NCBI RefSeq assembly: GCF_010723305.1
Contig: NZ_BLKW01000004.1
Location: 1,736,001-1,800,000 of the forward strand
Source: Mycobacterium botniense
GTDB lineage: Bacteria > Actinomycetota > Actinomycetes > Mycobacteriales > Mycobacteriaceae
Direction of reading: 5' to 3'
Length of the DNA: 64,000 bases
Below, piece after piece: positions 56,171 to 64,000 of the stretch. Position numbers and translations under genes: made by a program. Numbering within the stretch: position 1 is the stretch's first letter; each line of letters starts with the position of its first letter. The notes beneath the pieces were generated by a model, which was not told the DNA's origin, did no database searches, and was given only the letters and a program-made list of their open reading frames with translations.

Positions 56171-56497
56171 CCAGCCATCGCCCCGGGCCTGCACCCGCGC
56201 AGCAACCTGACTGTCACGCCTGGCCCACGGCGGCGGGCGTCAGCCGCCGCGAATGCGGTCAGCACGTGCCGGGGTGTTGACCACGCGGGGCCCGCCACGC
56301 GCGTCTGGACGCCCGGCGCAACCAGGCGCCCGCGCGGCGCGGCCACAGCACACCGACGCCGCGCCGCGCGGTACCCGCCGAGCTGTTTCAATACAGTTGG
56401 GAGGTAGTCGGGGCCTCGACCCCGCAGCGCAGCTGATGGCGCCGCGATGCGCGGCAGATGCGCGGGTGTCCCGCGCGAAGGGTGGTGACGGTAGCGC

Positions 56498-57820
56498 ATG
56501 ACGGCTGACGAGCCCCGCAGCAATGAGGCACCTCGTCCGACTCCCCGTCCGGGGCCGCGTCCCGGGCCCGTACAAGCGCCCCGGCCGCCGGCCGCGGCAG
56601 CCCCATTGGCAAATGACCCCCATCGGTTCGGGCGCGTCGACGACGATGGCACGGTCTGGTTGATCACCGCCGCCGGTGCGCGTGTCATCGGCTCCTGGCA
56701 GGCCGGCGACACCGAAGCCGCCTTCGCCTATTTCGGCCGCCGGTTCGATGATCTGGCCACCGAAGTCACCTTGATGGAAGAACGGCTGGCATCGGGTACC
56801 GGCGACGCCCGCAAGATCAAAGCCGCCGCCGCAGCGCTGGCCGAGACGCTGCCGACGGCCAATGTGCTCGGCGATGTCGACGCGCTCGCCAGCCGGTTGA
56901 GCAGCATCTGCGAGCACGCCGACAGCGTCATCGCCGCGGATCGCACCCGGCGCGAAGAGCACCGCGCCGCCCAGACCGCGCGCAAAGAGGCACTGGCTGC
57001 CGAGGCCGAGGAGCTGGCCGCCAACTCCACCCAGTGGAAAGCCGCCGGGGAGCGGCTGCGGGCGATCCTTGAGGAGTGGAAGACGATCACGGGCCTGGAC
57101 CGCAAAACCGACGACGCCCTCTGGAAGCGCTACGCGGCAGCCCGCGACACGTTCAACCGGCGCCGCGGATCCCACTTCGCCGAATTGGACCGGGAGCGCT
57201 CGAATGCCCGGCAGGCGAAAGAGCGGCTGTGCGAACGCGCCGAAGAACTCTCCGGGTCGACGGACTGGAGCGCCACCAGCGCAGAATTCCGCAAGCTGCT
57301 CAGCGAATGGAAGACGGCCGGACGAGCGGCCCGCGATGTCGACGACGCGCTGTGGCGCCGATTCAAGGCCGCCCAGGACGCGTTCTTTGCGGCGCGGAAC
57401 GCGGCGACCGCTCAGCGGGATGCGCAGTTGCAGGCCAACGCCGAAGCCAAAGAGGCGCTGCTGGCCGAAGCGGAAAAGCTCGACACCAGCAACCAGGACG
57501 CCGCACGTGCGGCGCTGCGCTCGATCACCGAGAAATGGGAAGCCATCGGCAAGGTGCCCCGGGAGAAATCGGCGGAGTTGGAGCGGCGGCTGCGCGCGGT
57601 CGAAAAAAAGGTGCGCGCCGCGACCACCTCGGACTGGGCGGACCCGCAGGCGCAGGCCCGCGCCGAGCAGTTCCGGGTACGCGCCGAACAATTCGAACGC
57701 CAGGCGCAGAAGGCCGAAGCGGCAGGGCGCAGCAAAGAAGCCGAAGAGGCCAAGGCGAGTGCTGAGCAGTGGCGGCAATGGGCCGACGCCGCCGCCCACG
57801 CGTTAACCCGCAAGTCATAG
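56498..57820 (+). CDS. DUF349 coiled-coil protein (Rv2731-like)
   Basis: A 440-residue protein, mostly long Ala/Arg/Glu-rich helices. After a Pro-rich N terminus comes [13 protein letters not shown], then several DUF349 repeats with Trp-Lys-Thr/Ala-x-Gly-x-x-x-Arg-x-x-Asp-Asp-Ala-Leu-Trp-x-Arg-Phe/Tyr (about 190-350). In E. coli a DUF349 protein is linked to DNA damage and ribosome control; function here is unknown. The opposite strand is also open, but its product is a Pro/Arg/Gly-rich mirror and not real. Confidence 0.9.
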   Translation: MTADEPRSNEAPRPTPRPGPRPGPVQAPRPPAAAAPLANDPHRFGRVDDDGTVWLITAAGARVIGSWQAGDTEAAFAYFGRRFDDLATEVTLMEERLASGTGDARKIKAAAAALAETLPTANVLGDVDALASRLSSICEHADSVIAADRTRREEHRAAQTARKEALAAEAEELAANSTQWKAAGERLRAILEEWKTITGLDRKTDDALWKRYAAARDTFNRRRGSHFAELDRERSNARQAKERLCERAEELSGSTDWSATSAEFRKLLSEWKTAGRAARDVDDALWRRFKAAQDAFFAARNAATAQRDAQLQANAEAKEALLAEAEKLDTSNQDAARAALRSITEKWEAIGKVPREKSAELERRLRAVEKKVRAATTSDWADPQAQARAEQFRVRAEQFERQAQKAEAAGRSKEAEEAKASAEQWRQWADAAAHALTRKS

Positions 57821-57856
57821 CCGGAGACGACGAACCCGGCGAGCCGACGCTCGGGT

Positions 57857-58465
57857 CTACCGCGGTGTGTCGTGGTCGTCGCCGGGCGGTGTCCCCCCCG
57901 CGGAATCGCCCAGGCTGTCCAGCAGCGTTCTGGACTGCCGCTGCGCGACGGTCCGGCGCCGCTGCTCCTCGGCGGCACGTTGCACGATCGTGCGCGACCA
58001 CACCACCCGGGCCCAGTGGAAAGTCAGCAAAACCACCGTGATCCAGGCGATGATCAGCCCCGCCCCGGGGCCGGGATGACCGGGAGCCACGGTTTGACGC
58101 GACCACACGGCTAACAATCCGGCGGCACTGGCCACCGCAGTGCCCGCCAGGGCCACCCACGCCACCGCCCAGCGGCGGGTCAGCAGCGCCAGTACCGAAA
58201 ACCCGACACCGAACACCAAGGTCAGCCAGCCAAACACCCGTGACGGCAACGCCACCGCTGCCGCGCCGGCGCGGTGCGTGCTGAACAGCACATCCCATCC
58301 CGGCACATCGCCGGTGTGCGGCAGGATGAACGACCCCACCAGCACGAACACCAGGATGGCCACGACCAAAGCCCTTGCACCCGGCTCGATTTCACGTGCA
58401 ATCCGACGTTCGGCGGCCTCGATGTCGGGCCGGAAGGCGTCGAACCCGTCGGGGTTGGGATTCAT
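57857..58465 (-). CDS. Four-TM membrane protein (Rv2732c-like)
   Basis: A 202-residue protein with four hydrophobic helices (for example Ala-Leu-Val-Val-Ala-Ile-Leu-Val-Phe-Val-Leu-Val-Gly) and a charged C-terminal tail rich in Arg/Gln/Asp. Function unknown. ATG at 58465 shares a base with the miaB stop (TGATG); GTG at 58474 is an alternative. It is cotranscribed with miaB. Confidence 0.86.
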   Translation of the reverse strand: MNPNPDGFDAFRPDIEAAERRIAREIEPGARALVVAILVFVLVGSFILPHTGDVPGWDVLFSTHRAGAAAVALPSRVFGWLTLVFGVGFSVLALLTRRWAVAWVALAGTAVASAAGLLAVWSRQTVAPGHPGPGAGLIIAWITVVLLTFHWARVVWSRTIVQRAAEEQRRRTVAQRQSRTLLDSLGDSAGGTPPGDDHDTPR

Positions 58466-59991
58466 CAGGTGCACCCGAGCGGCTGAGCGTGACTGAGCGG
58501 TGGCCGCACCCGCGGCATGCCGAGACTCACCCCGGGCGCACGGTTTTCGTATGCGTCACCGGCGCGGGTGCGTCGATGCGTCACGGCACCGGCGTCGGCG
58601 AGGAGATAGTGCGGCGCGGCGCCGGTGACCACCGTAGTGATGACATCACCGGGCCTGACCGGGTATGCCCCGGGCCTGAAATGCACCAGCCGCCCGTCTC
58701 GCGCCCGTCCGCTCATCCGCGCCGTGTGGTCATCCTTGCGGCCTTCCCCGGTGGCGACCAGCAGTTCCACGGTGCGCCCGATCTGAGCGCGGTTTTCCGC
58801 TAACGCGATCTCTTCCTGCACCGCGACCAGCCGCTCATAGCGCTCCTGCACAACAGCTTTAGGCACCTGCCCGGACAATTCAGCGGCCGGTGTGCCGGGA
58901 CGCCTGGAGTACTGGAAGGTGTAGGCGCCGGCGAAGCGGGCCTGCCGCACCACATCGAGGGTGGCCGCGAAATCCTCTTCGGTCTCACCGGGAAAGCCGA
59001 CGATCACATCGGTGGTGATAGCCGCGTGCGGCAGCGCCTGCCGCACGCGGTCGATGATGCTCAAGAAACGTTCGACGCGGTACGAGCGCCGCATCGCGCG
59101 CAAGATCCGGTCGGAGCCGGACTGCAGCGGCATGTGCAACGCCGGGCAGACATTGGGTGTCTGCGCCATCGCCTCGATGACGTCATCGGTGAACTCGGCC
59201 GGATGCGGCGAGGTGAACCGGACCCGTTCCAGTCCGTCGATGCGTCCGCACGCGCGCAGCAGCTCGGCGAAAGCACCACGATGACGGCGCAATCCGGGAT
59301 CGGCGAACGAGACGCCGTAGGCGTTGACGTTCTGCCCCAGTAACGTGATTTCGAGCACGCCGGTATCCACCAGCGCCCGGACTTCCGCCAGGATATCGGC
59401 GGGGCTGCGGTCGACCTCCTTGCCCCGCAGCGCCGGGACGATGCAGAAAGTACAGCGGTTATTGCAGCCCACTGAGATGGAAACCCAAGCGGAATAAGCA
59501 GATTCGCGCACTGTCGGCAACGACGACGGAAACTGTTGCAGCGCCTCGGCGATTTCCACCTGAGCGGTGTTGTTGTGACGGGCCCGCTCCAGCAGCGCAG
59601 GCAACGCCCCGATGTTGTGCGTGCCGAAGACGACGTCCACCCACGGCGCTTTGCGCAGCACCTCGTCGCGGTCTTTCTGGGCCAGGCAGCCGCCGACCGC
59701 GATCTGCATGTCGGGATTGCGGCGCTTGCGCGGGGCCAGGTGACTCAGGTTGCCGTACAGCTTGTCCTCGGCGTTTTCCCGCACCGCGCAGGTGTTGAAC
59801 ACCACCACATCGGCGTCGGCGCCCTCGGGAGCCCGCTGATAGCCTGCGGCTTCCAGCAGGCCGGCCAATCGTTCGGAATCGTGAACGTTCATCTGGCAGC
59901 CGTAGGTGCGGACCTGATAGGTACGCGCACACCCGGACGAGCGCCCGGCTGTCGTGCCCGCAGTCACCTCCTGCGCCATCGTCGACGTCAC
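58465..59991 (-). CDS. miaB: tRNA (N6-isopentenyladenosine-37-C2)-methylthiotransferase MiaB
   Basis: A 508-residue radical-SAM enzyme that thiomethylates i6A37. First cluster cysteines are in Tyr-Gly-Cys-Gln-Met-Asn, Asn-Thr-Cys-Ala-Val-Arg-Glu and Gly-Gly-Cys-Leu-Ala-Gln; the radical-SAM motif is Cys-Asn-Asn-Arg-Cys-Thr-Phe-Cys; a C-terminal TRAM domain follows. Starts GTG 59991 and ATG 59979 are both possible, neither with a strong ribosome site. Confidence 0.95.
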   Translation of the reverse strand: MTSTMAQEVTAGTTAGRSSGCARTYQVRTYGCQMNVHDSERLAGLLEAAGYQRAPEGADADVVVFNTCAVRENAEDKLYGNLSHLAPRKRRNPDMQIAVGGCLAQKDRDEVLRKAPWVDVVFGTHNIGALPALLERARHNNTAQVEIAEALQQFPSSLPTVRESAYSAWVSISVGCNNRCTFCIVPALRGKEVDRSPADILAEVRALVDTGVLEITLLGQNVNAYGVSFADPGLRRHRGAFAELLRACGRIDGLERVRFTSPHPAEFTDDVIEAMAQTPNVCPALHMPLQSGSDRILRAMRRSYRVERFLSIIDRVRQALPHAAITTDVIVGFPGETEEDFAATLDVVRQARFAGAYTFQYSRRPGTPAAELSGQVPKAVVQERYERLVAVQEEIALAENRAQIGRTVELLVATGEGRKDDHTARMSGRARDGRLVHFRPGAYPVRPGDVITTVVTGAAPHYLLADAGAVTHRRTRAGDAYENRAPGVSLGMPRVRPPLSHAQPLGCT

Positions 59992-60084
59992 GGAGCCATG
60001 GTACGGCGCGCTCACGACCGACGGCCGGCCGCCCGCACGCGGGCCGGGCGGATCGCCAGAACGACCGGCCCGGCGTCACGCCCG

Positions 60085-60606
60085 CTAAACGCGGCGTCGT
60101 TCCACTTCCCGCCTCATCGCGGTGCTCACAACGTCGTGGGCCATGGTCTGGCTGTAGCCGCGCCGGGCCAGCATCGCGATCAATCGACGCGCTACCCGCA
60201 GCTGATCGCCGTCAAGGTTCTCGCGTCTGAGTCTCGCGGAAACCAGCCGCTCGGCCCGCTCCCACTCGGCACCGGCGTCGATTCCGCCTACCGCCGCGGT
60301 GATCACGTCGTCGTCAAGGCCCTTGGCATGCAGCTCGGCGGCCAACGCGCGCTTGCTCTTTCCCGCGTTGGCGCGCCGGGACTGCACCCACTGCTCGGCG
60401 AAGGCGGTGTCGTCGACCAGGCCCACGGCTGCCAGCCGGTCCAAGATCCGCGCACTGACGTCCTCGGGGTATCCCCGCTTGGCCAGCTGGCTTTCGAGCT
60501 CGGCCCGGGTGCGGGCACGCGCGGTGAGCAGCCGCAGACATAGCGCCCGGGCCTGCTCCTCGCGTGACGGCTCAGAAGTCGACCGGGGCGGGTAGGGCGC
60601 TGTCAT
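60085..60606 (-). CDS. recX: Recombination regulator RecX
   Basis: A 173-residue helical inhibitor of RecA filament and ATPase activity. The RecX blocks [17 protein letters not shown] and [10 protein letters not shown] are present. Its start lies 35 bp inside the recA 3' end, the same overlap as in M. tuberculosis, so both are on one transcript. Confidence 0.95.
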   Translation of the reverse strand: MTAPYPPRSTSEPSREEQARALCLRLLTARARTRAELESQLAKRGYPEDVSARILDRLAAVGLVDDTAFAEQWVQSRRANAGKSKRALAAELHAKGLDDDVITAAVGGIDAGAEWERAERLVSARLRRENLDGDQLRVARRLIAMLARRGYSQTMAHDVVSTAMRREVERRRV

Positions 60607-61624
60607 CGGTCACGTCATCGGTCACCACCGCACCAATACCGAGTTTTTCCTTGATCTTCTTCTCGATCTCGTTGGCCACGTCGGCGTTTTCCACCAGGAA
60701 GTTGCGGGCATTCTCCTTGCCCTGGCCGAGCTGTTCGCCCTCGTAGGTGAACCAGGCGCCGGACTTGCGGATGAAACCCTGATCCACACCCATGTCGATC
60801 AGCGAGCCCTCCCTGCTGATGCCTTTGCCGTAGAGAATGTCGAACTCGGCCTGCTTGAACGGCGGGGCCACCTTGTTCTTGACGACCTTCACCCGGGTCC
60901 GGTTACCGACCGCTTCAGTGCCGTCCTTGAGAGTCTCGATTCGCCGCACGTCCAGGCGAACTGAAGCGTAGAACTTCAAGGCCTTTCCGCCCGTTGTTGT
61001 CTCGGGAGACCCGAACATCACGCCCACCTTCTCCCGCAGCTGGTTGATGAAGATGGCCGTGGTTCCCGAATTATTCAGCGCACCAGCCATTTTCCGCATC
61101 GCCTGACTCATCAGCCGGGCCTGCAGGCCGACGTGGCTGTCACCCATCTCCCCCTCGATCTCCGCCCGCGGCACCAGCGCAGCCACCGAGTCGACAACCA
61201 AAATGTCCAGCGCGCCGGAGCGGACCAGCATGTCGGCGATCTCCAGTGCCTGCTCACCGGTGTCGGGCTGACTGACCAACAGTGAGTCGGTGTCCACGCC
61301 GAGTTTTTTGGCGTACTCCGGATCCAGCGCATGCTCGGCGTCGATGAACGCCGCGATACCGCCGGCGGCCTGCGCGTTGGCCACCGCGTGCAGGGCCACA
61401 GTGGTCTTCCCCGAGGATTCCGGGCCGTAGATCTCCACGATCCGGCCGCGGGGCAGACCACCAATGCCCAGCGCCACGTCCAGTGCAATCGACCCGGTCG
61501 GTATGACCGAGATCGGCTGACGCACCTCGTCGCCGAGGCGCATCACCGAGCCTTTGCCGTAACTCTTCTCGATCTGAGCCACCGCCAGCTCGAGAGCCTT
61601 CTCACGATCAGGGGCTGGTGTCAT
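60572..61624 (-). CDS. recA: Recombinase RecA (no intein)
   Basis: A 350-residue strand-exchange ATPase and LexA coprotease. Walker A is Gly-Pro-Glu-Ser-Ser-Gly-Lys-Thr; the L2 region and Walker B ([11 protein letters not shown]) are intact. It is continuous and of normal length, with no intein at Walker A or elsewhere, unlike M. tuberculosis recA. ATG at 61624 with AGGAGAA just upstream. Confidence 0.98.
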   Translation of the reverse strand: MTPAPDREKALELAVAQIEKSYGKGSVMRLGDEVRQPISVIPTGSIALDVALGIGGLPRGRIVEIYGPESSGKTTVALHAVANAQAAGGIAAFIDAEHALDPEYAKKLGVDTDSLLVSQPDTGEQALEIADMLVRSGALDILVVDSVAALVPRAEIEGEMGDSHVGLQARLMSQAMRKMAGALNNSGTTAIFINQLREKVGVMFGSPETTTGGKALKFYASVRLDVRRIETLKDGTEAVGNRTRVKVVKNKVAPPFKQAEFDILYGKGISREGSLIDMGVDQGFIRKSGAWFTYEGEQLGQGKENARNFLVENADVANEIEKKIKEKLGIGAVVTDDVTDDSALPAPVDF

Positions 61625-61675
61625 GTTTTCTCCTGTAGTTGATGTTCGGTGACCGGTATCGGTCGGTTGGCCGTG

Positions 61676-61698
61676 ACGCTAGAACAGCCCACCGACAA
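61676..61698 (-). promoter_or_regulatory. recA: RecA-NDp promoter of recA
   Basis: On the minus strand TTGTCGGTG, 8 bp, TAGCGT: an exact match to the mycobacterial LexA-independent damage promoter tTGTCRGTG-N8-TANNNT. Its -10 lies about 52 bp upstream of the recA ATG. Confidence 0.85.
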
Positions 61699-61750
61699 GA
61701 ACCCCGGACCGCTTCAGGCGCCATGCCCACCCGAACACCACGTACAGTAG

Positions 61751-61766
61751 ACGAACACCTGTTCGA
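61751..61766. promoter_or_regulatory. recA: SOS box upstream of recA
   Basis: On the minus strand TCGAAC-AGGT-GTTCGT, one mismatch from TCGAAC-N4-GTTCGA and matching the known recA box of mycobacteria. It is 127 bp upstream of recA and would serve the upstream, LexA-controlled promoter. It lies in the gap between recA and the PPE gene. Confidence 0.85.
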
Positions 61767-61814
61767 TTCAAGGTGACACGCCGGGACCGGCGCAAACCTG
61801 CCCGGCTTTTCCCG

Positions 61815-63044
61815 CTATCCGGCGACCACCGGACGGGGCATCACGGTGGGCTTGACACCGTAGCGGGGCGCGCCGAAGCCCAAGCTCCCGCGCCCGGCCG
61901 AGGCCACCGACGGCATCCCGGCCGGCATGGTAGCCACTGGCGGGCTTTGTTCTGCGTCAACGGTCCAGCCCGTGCCCGAAAGCGTCGCCGAGGCCGTGCC
62001 CGCGGGGGTGGCCGCAGACCAACTGGCCGGCACCGAGAGCCCGCCCACCGAGGGCGCCTGACCCACATTCACGAACACCGGTGCACCACCGGCGACCGCA
62101 CCGCCCGCCGGGCTCGCCAGAGCCGCTTCTCCCACACCGCTCGAGACGACACCGTCGGCGCCGACCAGTTGGACGCCGCTGAATGCTGCGGGCCCGGCCT
62201 TTGCCAGCCCGACCCCGGAGGAGATGCCGGCGAACATGTTCCAGGCCCCGATGTTTCCGGCCATGCCGGTGACGGTCTGGGTGCCGTTCCAGATCCCGAT
62301 GTTTTCGGTGGAGTTGATGATCTCCGACAGGAAACCGTTGGTGCCCATGAGACCCGAAAGCCCCGACGCGGATGACCCGCTGGCTGCCGGAAGCGGGGAC
62401 GCCAGCCCTTGCACGGTGTTGGGCAGGGTGGCGACCAGCTGCGACAGCCCGCTTTGGGTACCCGCGCTCGAGGCGGCGGCGTGAGCGACGGCGGCCACCT
62501 GGCCGGACACCCCGGCCGGATTGGTGGTCGGCGCCGGCGAGGTCAGCGGGTACAGCGTGGCGGCATTCGCCGAGGAGGCGGCGTAGCCGTACATGGCGGC
62601 GGCGTCTTGGGCCCACATCTGCAGGTACTGAGCCTCCGTCGCCATGATCGCGGGGGTGTTCTGGCCCAGGATATTCGTCGCAACAAGCGCCGCCAGCTGG
62701 GCCCGGTTGGCCGCGACCACCGCCGGGGGCACCGTCATGGCAAACGCGGTCTCAAAGGCCGCCGCCGATGCCATGGCCTGAGCCGCCGCATGCTCGGCGG
62801 CCGCGGCGGTGGAGTTCATCCACGCCACATAGGGGGCAGCCGCGGCGGCCATCGAGGCCGACGCCGGACCCAGCCATTCGTCGCCGGCCAGCTCCGAGAT
62901 CACCGCCTGGTAGAAGGACGCCATGCTGCTCAGCTCGGCGGCCAAATCGTTCCACGCCCCCGCGGCGGCCATCATCGGCGCCGCGCCCGGACCGGTGTAC
63001 ATGCGCGCGGAATTGACTTCAGGGGGCAACGCTCCAAAATCCAT
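61815..63044 (-). CDS. PPE-family protein, SVP-type subfamily
   Basis: A 409-residue PPE protein, presumably exported by a type VII (ESX) system. It starts [12 protein letters not shown] (PPE motif), has the Trp-x-Gly (Trp-Leu-Gly-Pro-Ala-Ser) at about 60-65 and a 180-residue PPE domain. The C-terminal part holds the SVP motif Gly-Gly-Leu-Ser-Val-Pro-Ala-Ser-Trp and ends in a tail also present in the upstream PE protein. It lies 68 bp after that PE gene, the normal paired arrangement. No counterpart lies upstream of recA in M. tuberculosis as I recall. Confidence 0.92.
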   Translation of the reverse strand: MDFGALPPEVNSARMYTGPGAAPMMAAAGAWNDLAAELSSMASFYQAVISELAGDEWLGPASASMAAAAAPYVAWMNSTAAAAEHAAAQAMASAAAFETAFAMTVPPAVVAANRAQLAALVATNILGQNTPAIMATEAQYLQMWAQDAAAMYGYAASSANAATLYPLTSPAPTTNPAGVSGQVAAVAHAAASSAGTQSGLSQLVATLPNTVQGLASPLPAASGSSASGLSGLMGTNGFLSEIINSTENIGIWNGTQTVTGMAGNIGAWNMFAGISSGVGLAKAGPAAFSGVQLVGADGVVSSGVGEAALASPAGGAVAGGAPVFVNVGQAPSVGGLSVPASWSAATPAGTASATLSGTGWTVDAEQSPPVATMPAGMPSVASAGRGSLGFGAPRYGVKPTVMPRPVVAG

Positions 63045-63112
63045 TTTCTCAATCCTGTTCTGTCGTAATCGATTTGGGTTAGCTCGCCGTGCCACGTCGG
63101 CGGCGCGGGCAG

Positions 63113-63943
63113 CTAGACGACTGCCGGTTTGGGCATCACGGTGGGCTTGACGCCGTAGCGCGGCGCTCCCAAGCCGGCGGCTTTCCCGGCGGCGGCCACC
63201 GACGGCATCCCGGCCGGCATGGTGCTGACCGGCGGGGTCGGCGGGGCGGCCGTCCAGCCCGCGCCCGCCAGCGTCGCCGGGGCAGGACCCGCAGCCCCGG
63301 GCTCCCCGGCCCAACTGGGCGGCACCGACAAGCCGCCGACCGACGATGCCCGGCCCAGGCCGACCACGACCGGCTCGGCACCGATGCCGGCATGGCTCGC
63401 CGATCCCACCGCGCCGGCCAGCAACGGGGCACCCACACCGGCCGAACCGAGAGTCTCGGCGCCCGGGGCGCCACCGGTGATAAACCCGGCGCTGCCGAGC
63501 TGAAGCAGATCGGAGGCGGCGGAACCGAAATTCGACACCTGCATAACACCGACCACGCCGCTGTTGCTGAGCGCGCCGGGCACGAGCTGGTAGGCGCCCT
63601 GCCCGGTCAGCAAACTCAGGATTCCGGAAAGCCCCGACCCGGAGGAGCCGGCCGCGACGGTGTTGGCGGCCTCGGTGGCGCCGTACGAACCCGCGCTGGT
63701 TCCCAGCGTGTGGACGAACATCTCGTGAATTGCCGTGGCTTGTGCGCTGACCGACTGATACAGCGTGCCGTACGCCGCGAACTGTGTGGCCTGCAGCGCC
63801 GACACCTCATCGGCGGCGGCGGGAACCACTCCGGTGGTCGGTGCGGCCGCGGCCGCGTTCTGGGCGGCCATCGCTGCACCGATAGCCTGCAGACGCCCGG
63901 CGGCGGCCATCAGCGCCTCCGGACGTGTCGTCACAAAAGACAT
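63113..63943 (-). CDS. PE-family protein with an SVP-type C-terminal region (PE27-like)
   Basis: A 276-residue PE protein. Residues 1-95 are the PE domain ([10 protein letters not shown], then the Tyr-Gly-Ala-Thr-Glu export signal Tyr-x-x-x-Glu near 92). The remaining part contains [11 protein letters not shown], and the last 60 or so residues match the downstream PPE tail ([19 protein letters not shown]). Likely forms a heterodimer with the PPE protein. ATG at 63943 follows GGAGT. Confidence 0.92.
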   Translation of the reverse strand: MSFVTTRPEALMAAAGRLQAIGAAMAAQNAAAAAPTTGVVPAAADEVSALQATQFAAYGTLYQSVSAQATAIHEMFVHTLGTSAGSYGATEAANTVAAGSSGSGLSGILSLLTGQGAYQLVPGALSNSGVVGVMQVSNFGSAASDLLQLGSAGFITGGAPGAETLGSAGVGAPLLAGAVGSASHAGIGAEPVVVGLGRASSVGGLSVPPSWAGEPGAAGPAPATLAGAGWTAAPPTPPVSTMPAGMPSVAAAGKAAGLGAPRYGVKPTVMPKPAVV

Positions 63944-63981
63944 GGCACTCCTCAATGATCTTGGTTGACAACCTGACTCAT

Positions 63982-64000
63982 TGAGGTTAGGCAGCCTTAG
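63982..64000. promoter_or_regulatory. Partial match to an IdeR iron box upstream of the PE gene
   Basis: TGAGGTTAGGCAGCCTTAG agrees with the IdeR consensus TTAGGTTAGGCTAACCTAA at 13 of 19 positions, the left half being near-perfect (AGGTTAGGC). It is 39-57 bp upstream of the PE start, a promoter-like distance, and runs to the window end. Weak evidence. Confidence 0.35.

Noticed and set aside
56240..57799. 519-codon minus-strand frame opposite the DUF349 gene, Leu/Phe/Gly-rich at its start
   Set aside because: The sense frame has clear DUF349 repeats; the antisense product has no family resemblance.
60572..61624. Intein in recA
   Set aside because: The frame is continuous at 350 codons with intact motifs.

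Overview
This is chromosomal DNA of a slow-growing, non-tuberculous Mycobacterium. The evidence is high GC content, GTG/TTG starts, mycobacterial SOS boxes (TCGAAC-N4-GTTCGA type), a PE/PPE pair, the arabinogalactan enzyme AftC, and a gene order that follows the M. tuberculosis block Rv2669 to Rv2737 closely. It is not the M. tuberculosis complex: recA has no intein, several genes of that block are missing, and lineage-specific genes are inserted. Rv numbers are assigned from protein resemblance and order as I remember them, not from a search.

Layout. 0-6.2 kb: a second Ogt-like DNA repair protein, a secreted MPT63-like protein behind a 13-bp tandem repeat, a GNAT acetyltransferase, RibD, a lipoprotein hydrolase, AftC and MsrB. 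6.3-10.3 kb: a minus-strand haem operon (hemE-hemY-hemQ plus a methyltransferase). 10.4-17.1 kb: echA15, a DUF3000 protein, an RNase D-like nuclease, dxs, a CBS protein and an ArsB/NhaD permease. 17.1-21.9 kb: a TrmA-type RNA methyltransferase, a KimA-like K+ importer and divergent ceoB/ceoC, together a potassium locus. 21.9-28.6 kb: small conserved actinobacterial genes, dut, cei, suhB and ppgK, with a perfect CRP-type site at 26016-26031. 28.7-35.5 kb: sigA, sigB and ideR. Between sigA and a truncated ridA lies a low-GC accessory gene for a PD-(D/E)XK nuclease, bracketed by an 11-bp direct repeat. 35.5-41.7 kb: a DUF4192 protein, a decayed sthA tail, a secreted serine protease, PAC2, hydrolase, PhzF and nitrobindin genes, and nrdR. 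41.8-48.5 kb: divergent chiZ/lexA with SOS and RecA-NDp-type sites, a large LGFP-repeat surface protein, terC and fadE20. 48.5-55.7 kb: hflX, dapF, miaA and three tandem paralogous multi-TM transporters. 55.7-60.6 kb: a frameshifted PIN-domain toxin remnant, a DUF349 protein and miaB. 60.1-64 kb: recX/recA with a two-part damage promoter, then a PPE-PE pair whose products share a C-terminal module, with a partial IdeR-box match at the window edge.

Most of the window is conserved housekeeping sequence. DNA-damage control (lexA, chiZ, recA, recX), sigma-factor and iron control (sigA, sigB, ideR), haem synthesis and K+ homeostasis are the functional clusters. The parts most worth checking are the accessory nuclease insertion at 30.4-31.83 kb, the gene-decay scars (ridA, sthA, PIN toxin), the transporter triplication, the hydrolase lacking its nucleophile, and the PE/PPE pair. 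I see no rRNA, tRNA, CRISPR array or insertion sequence.
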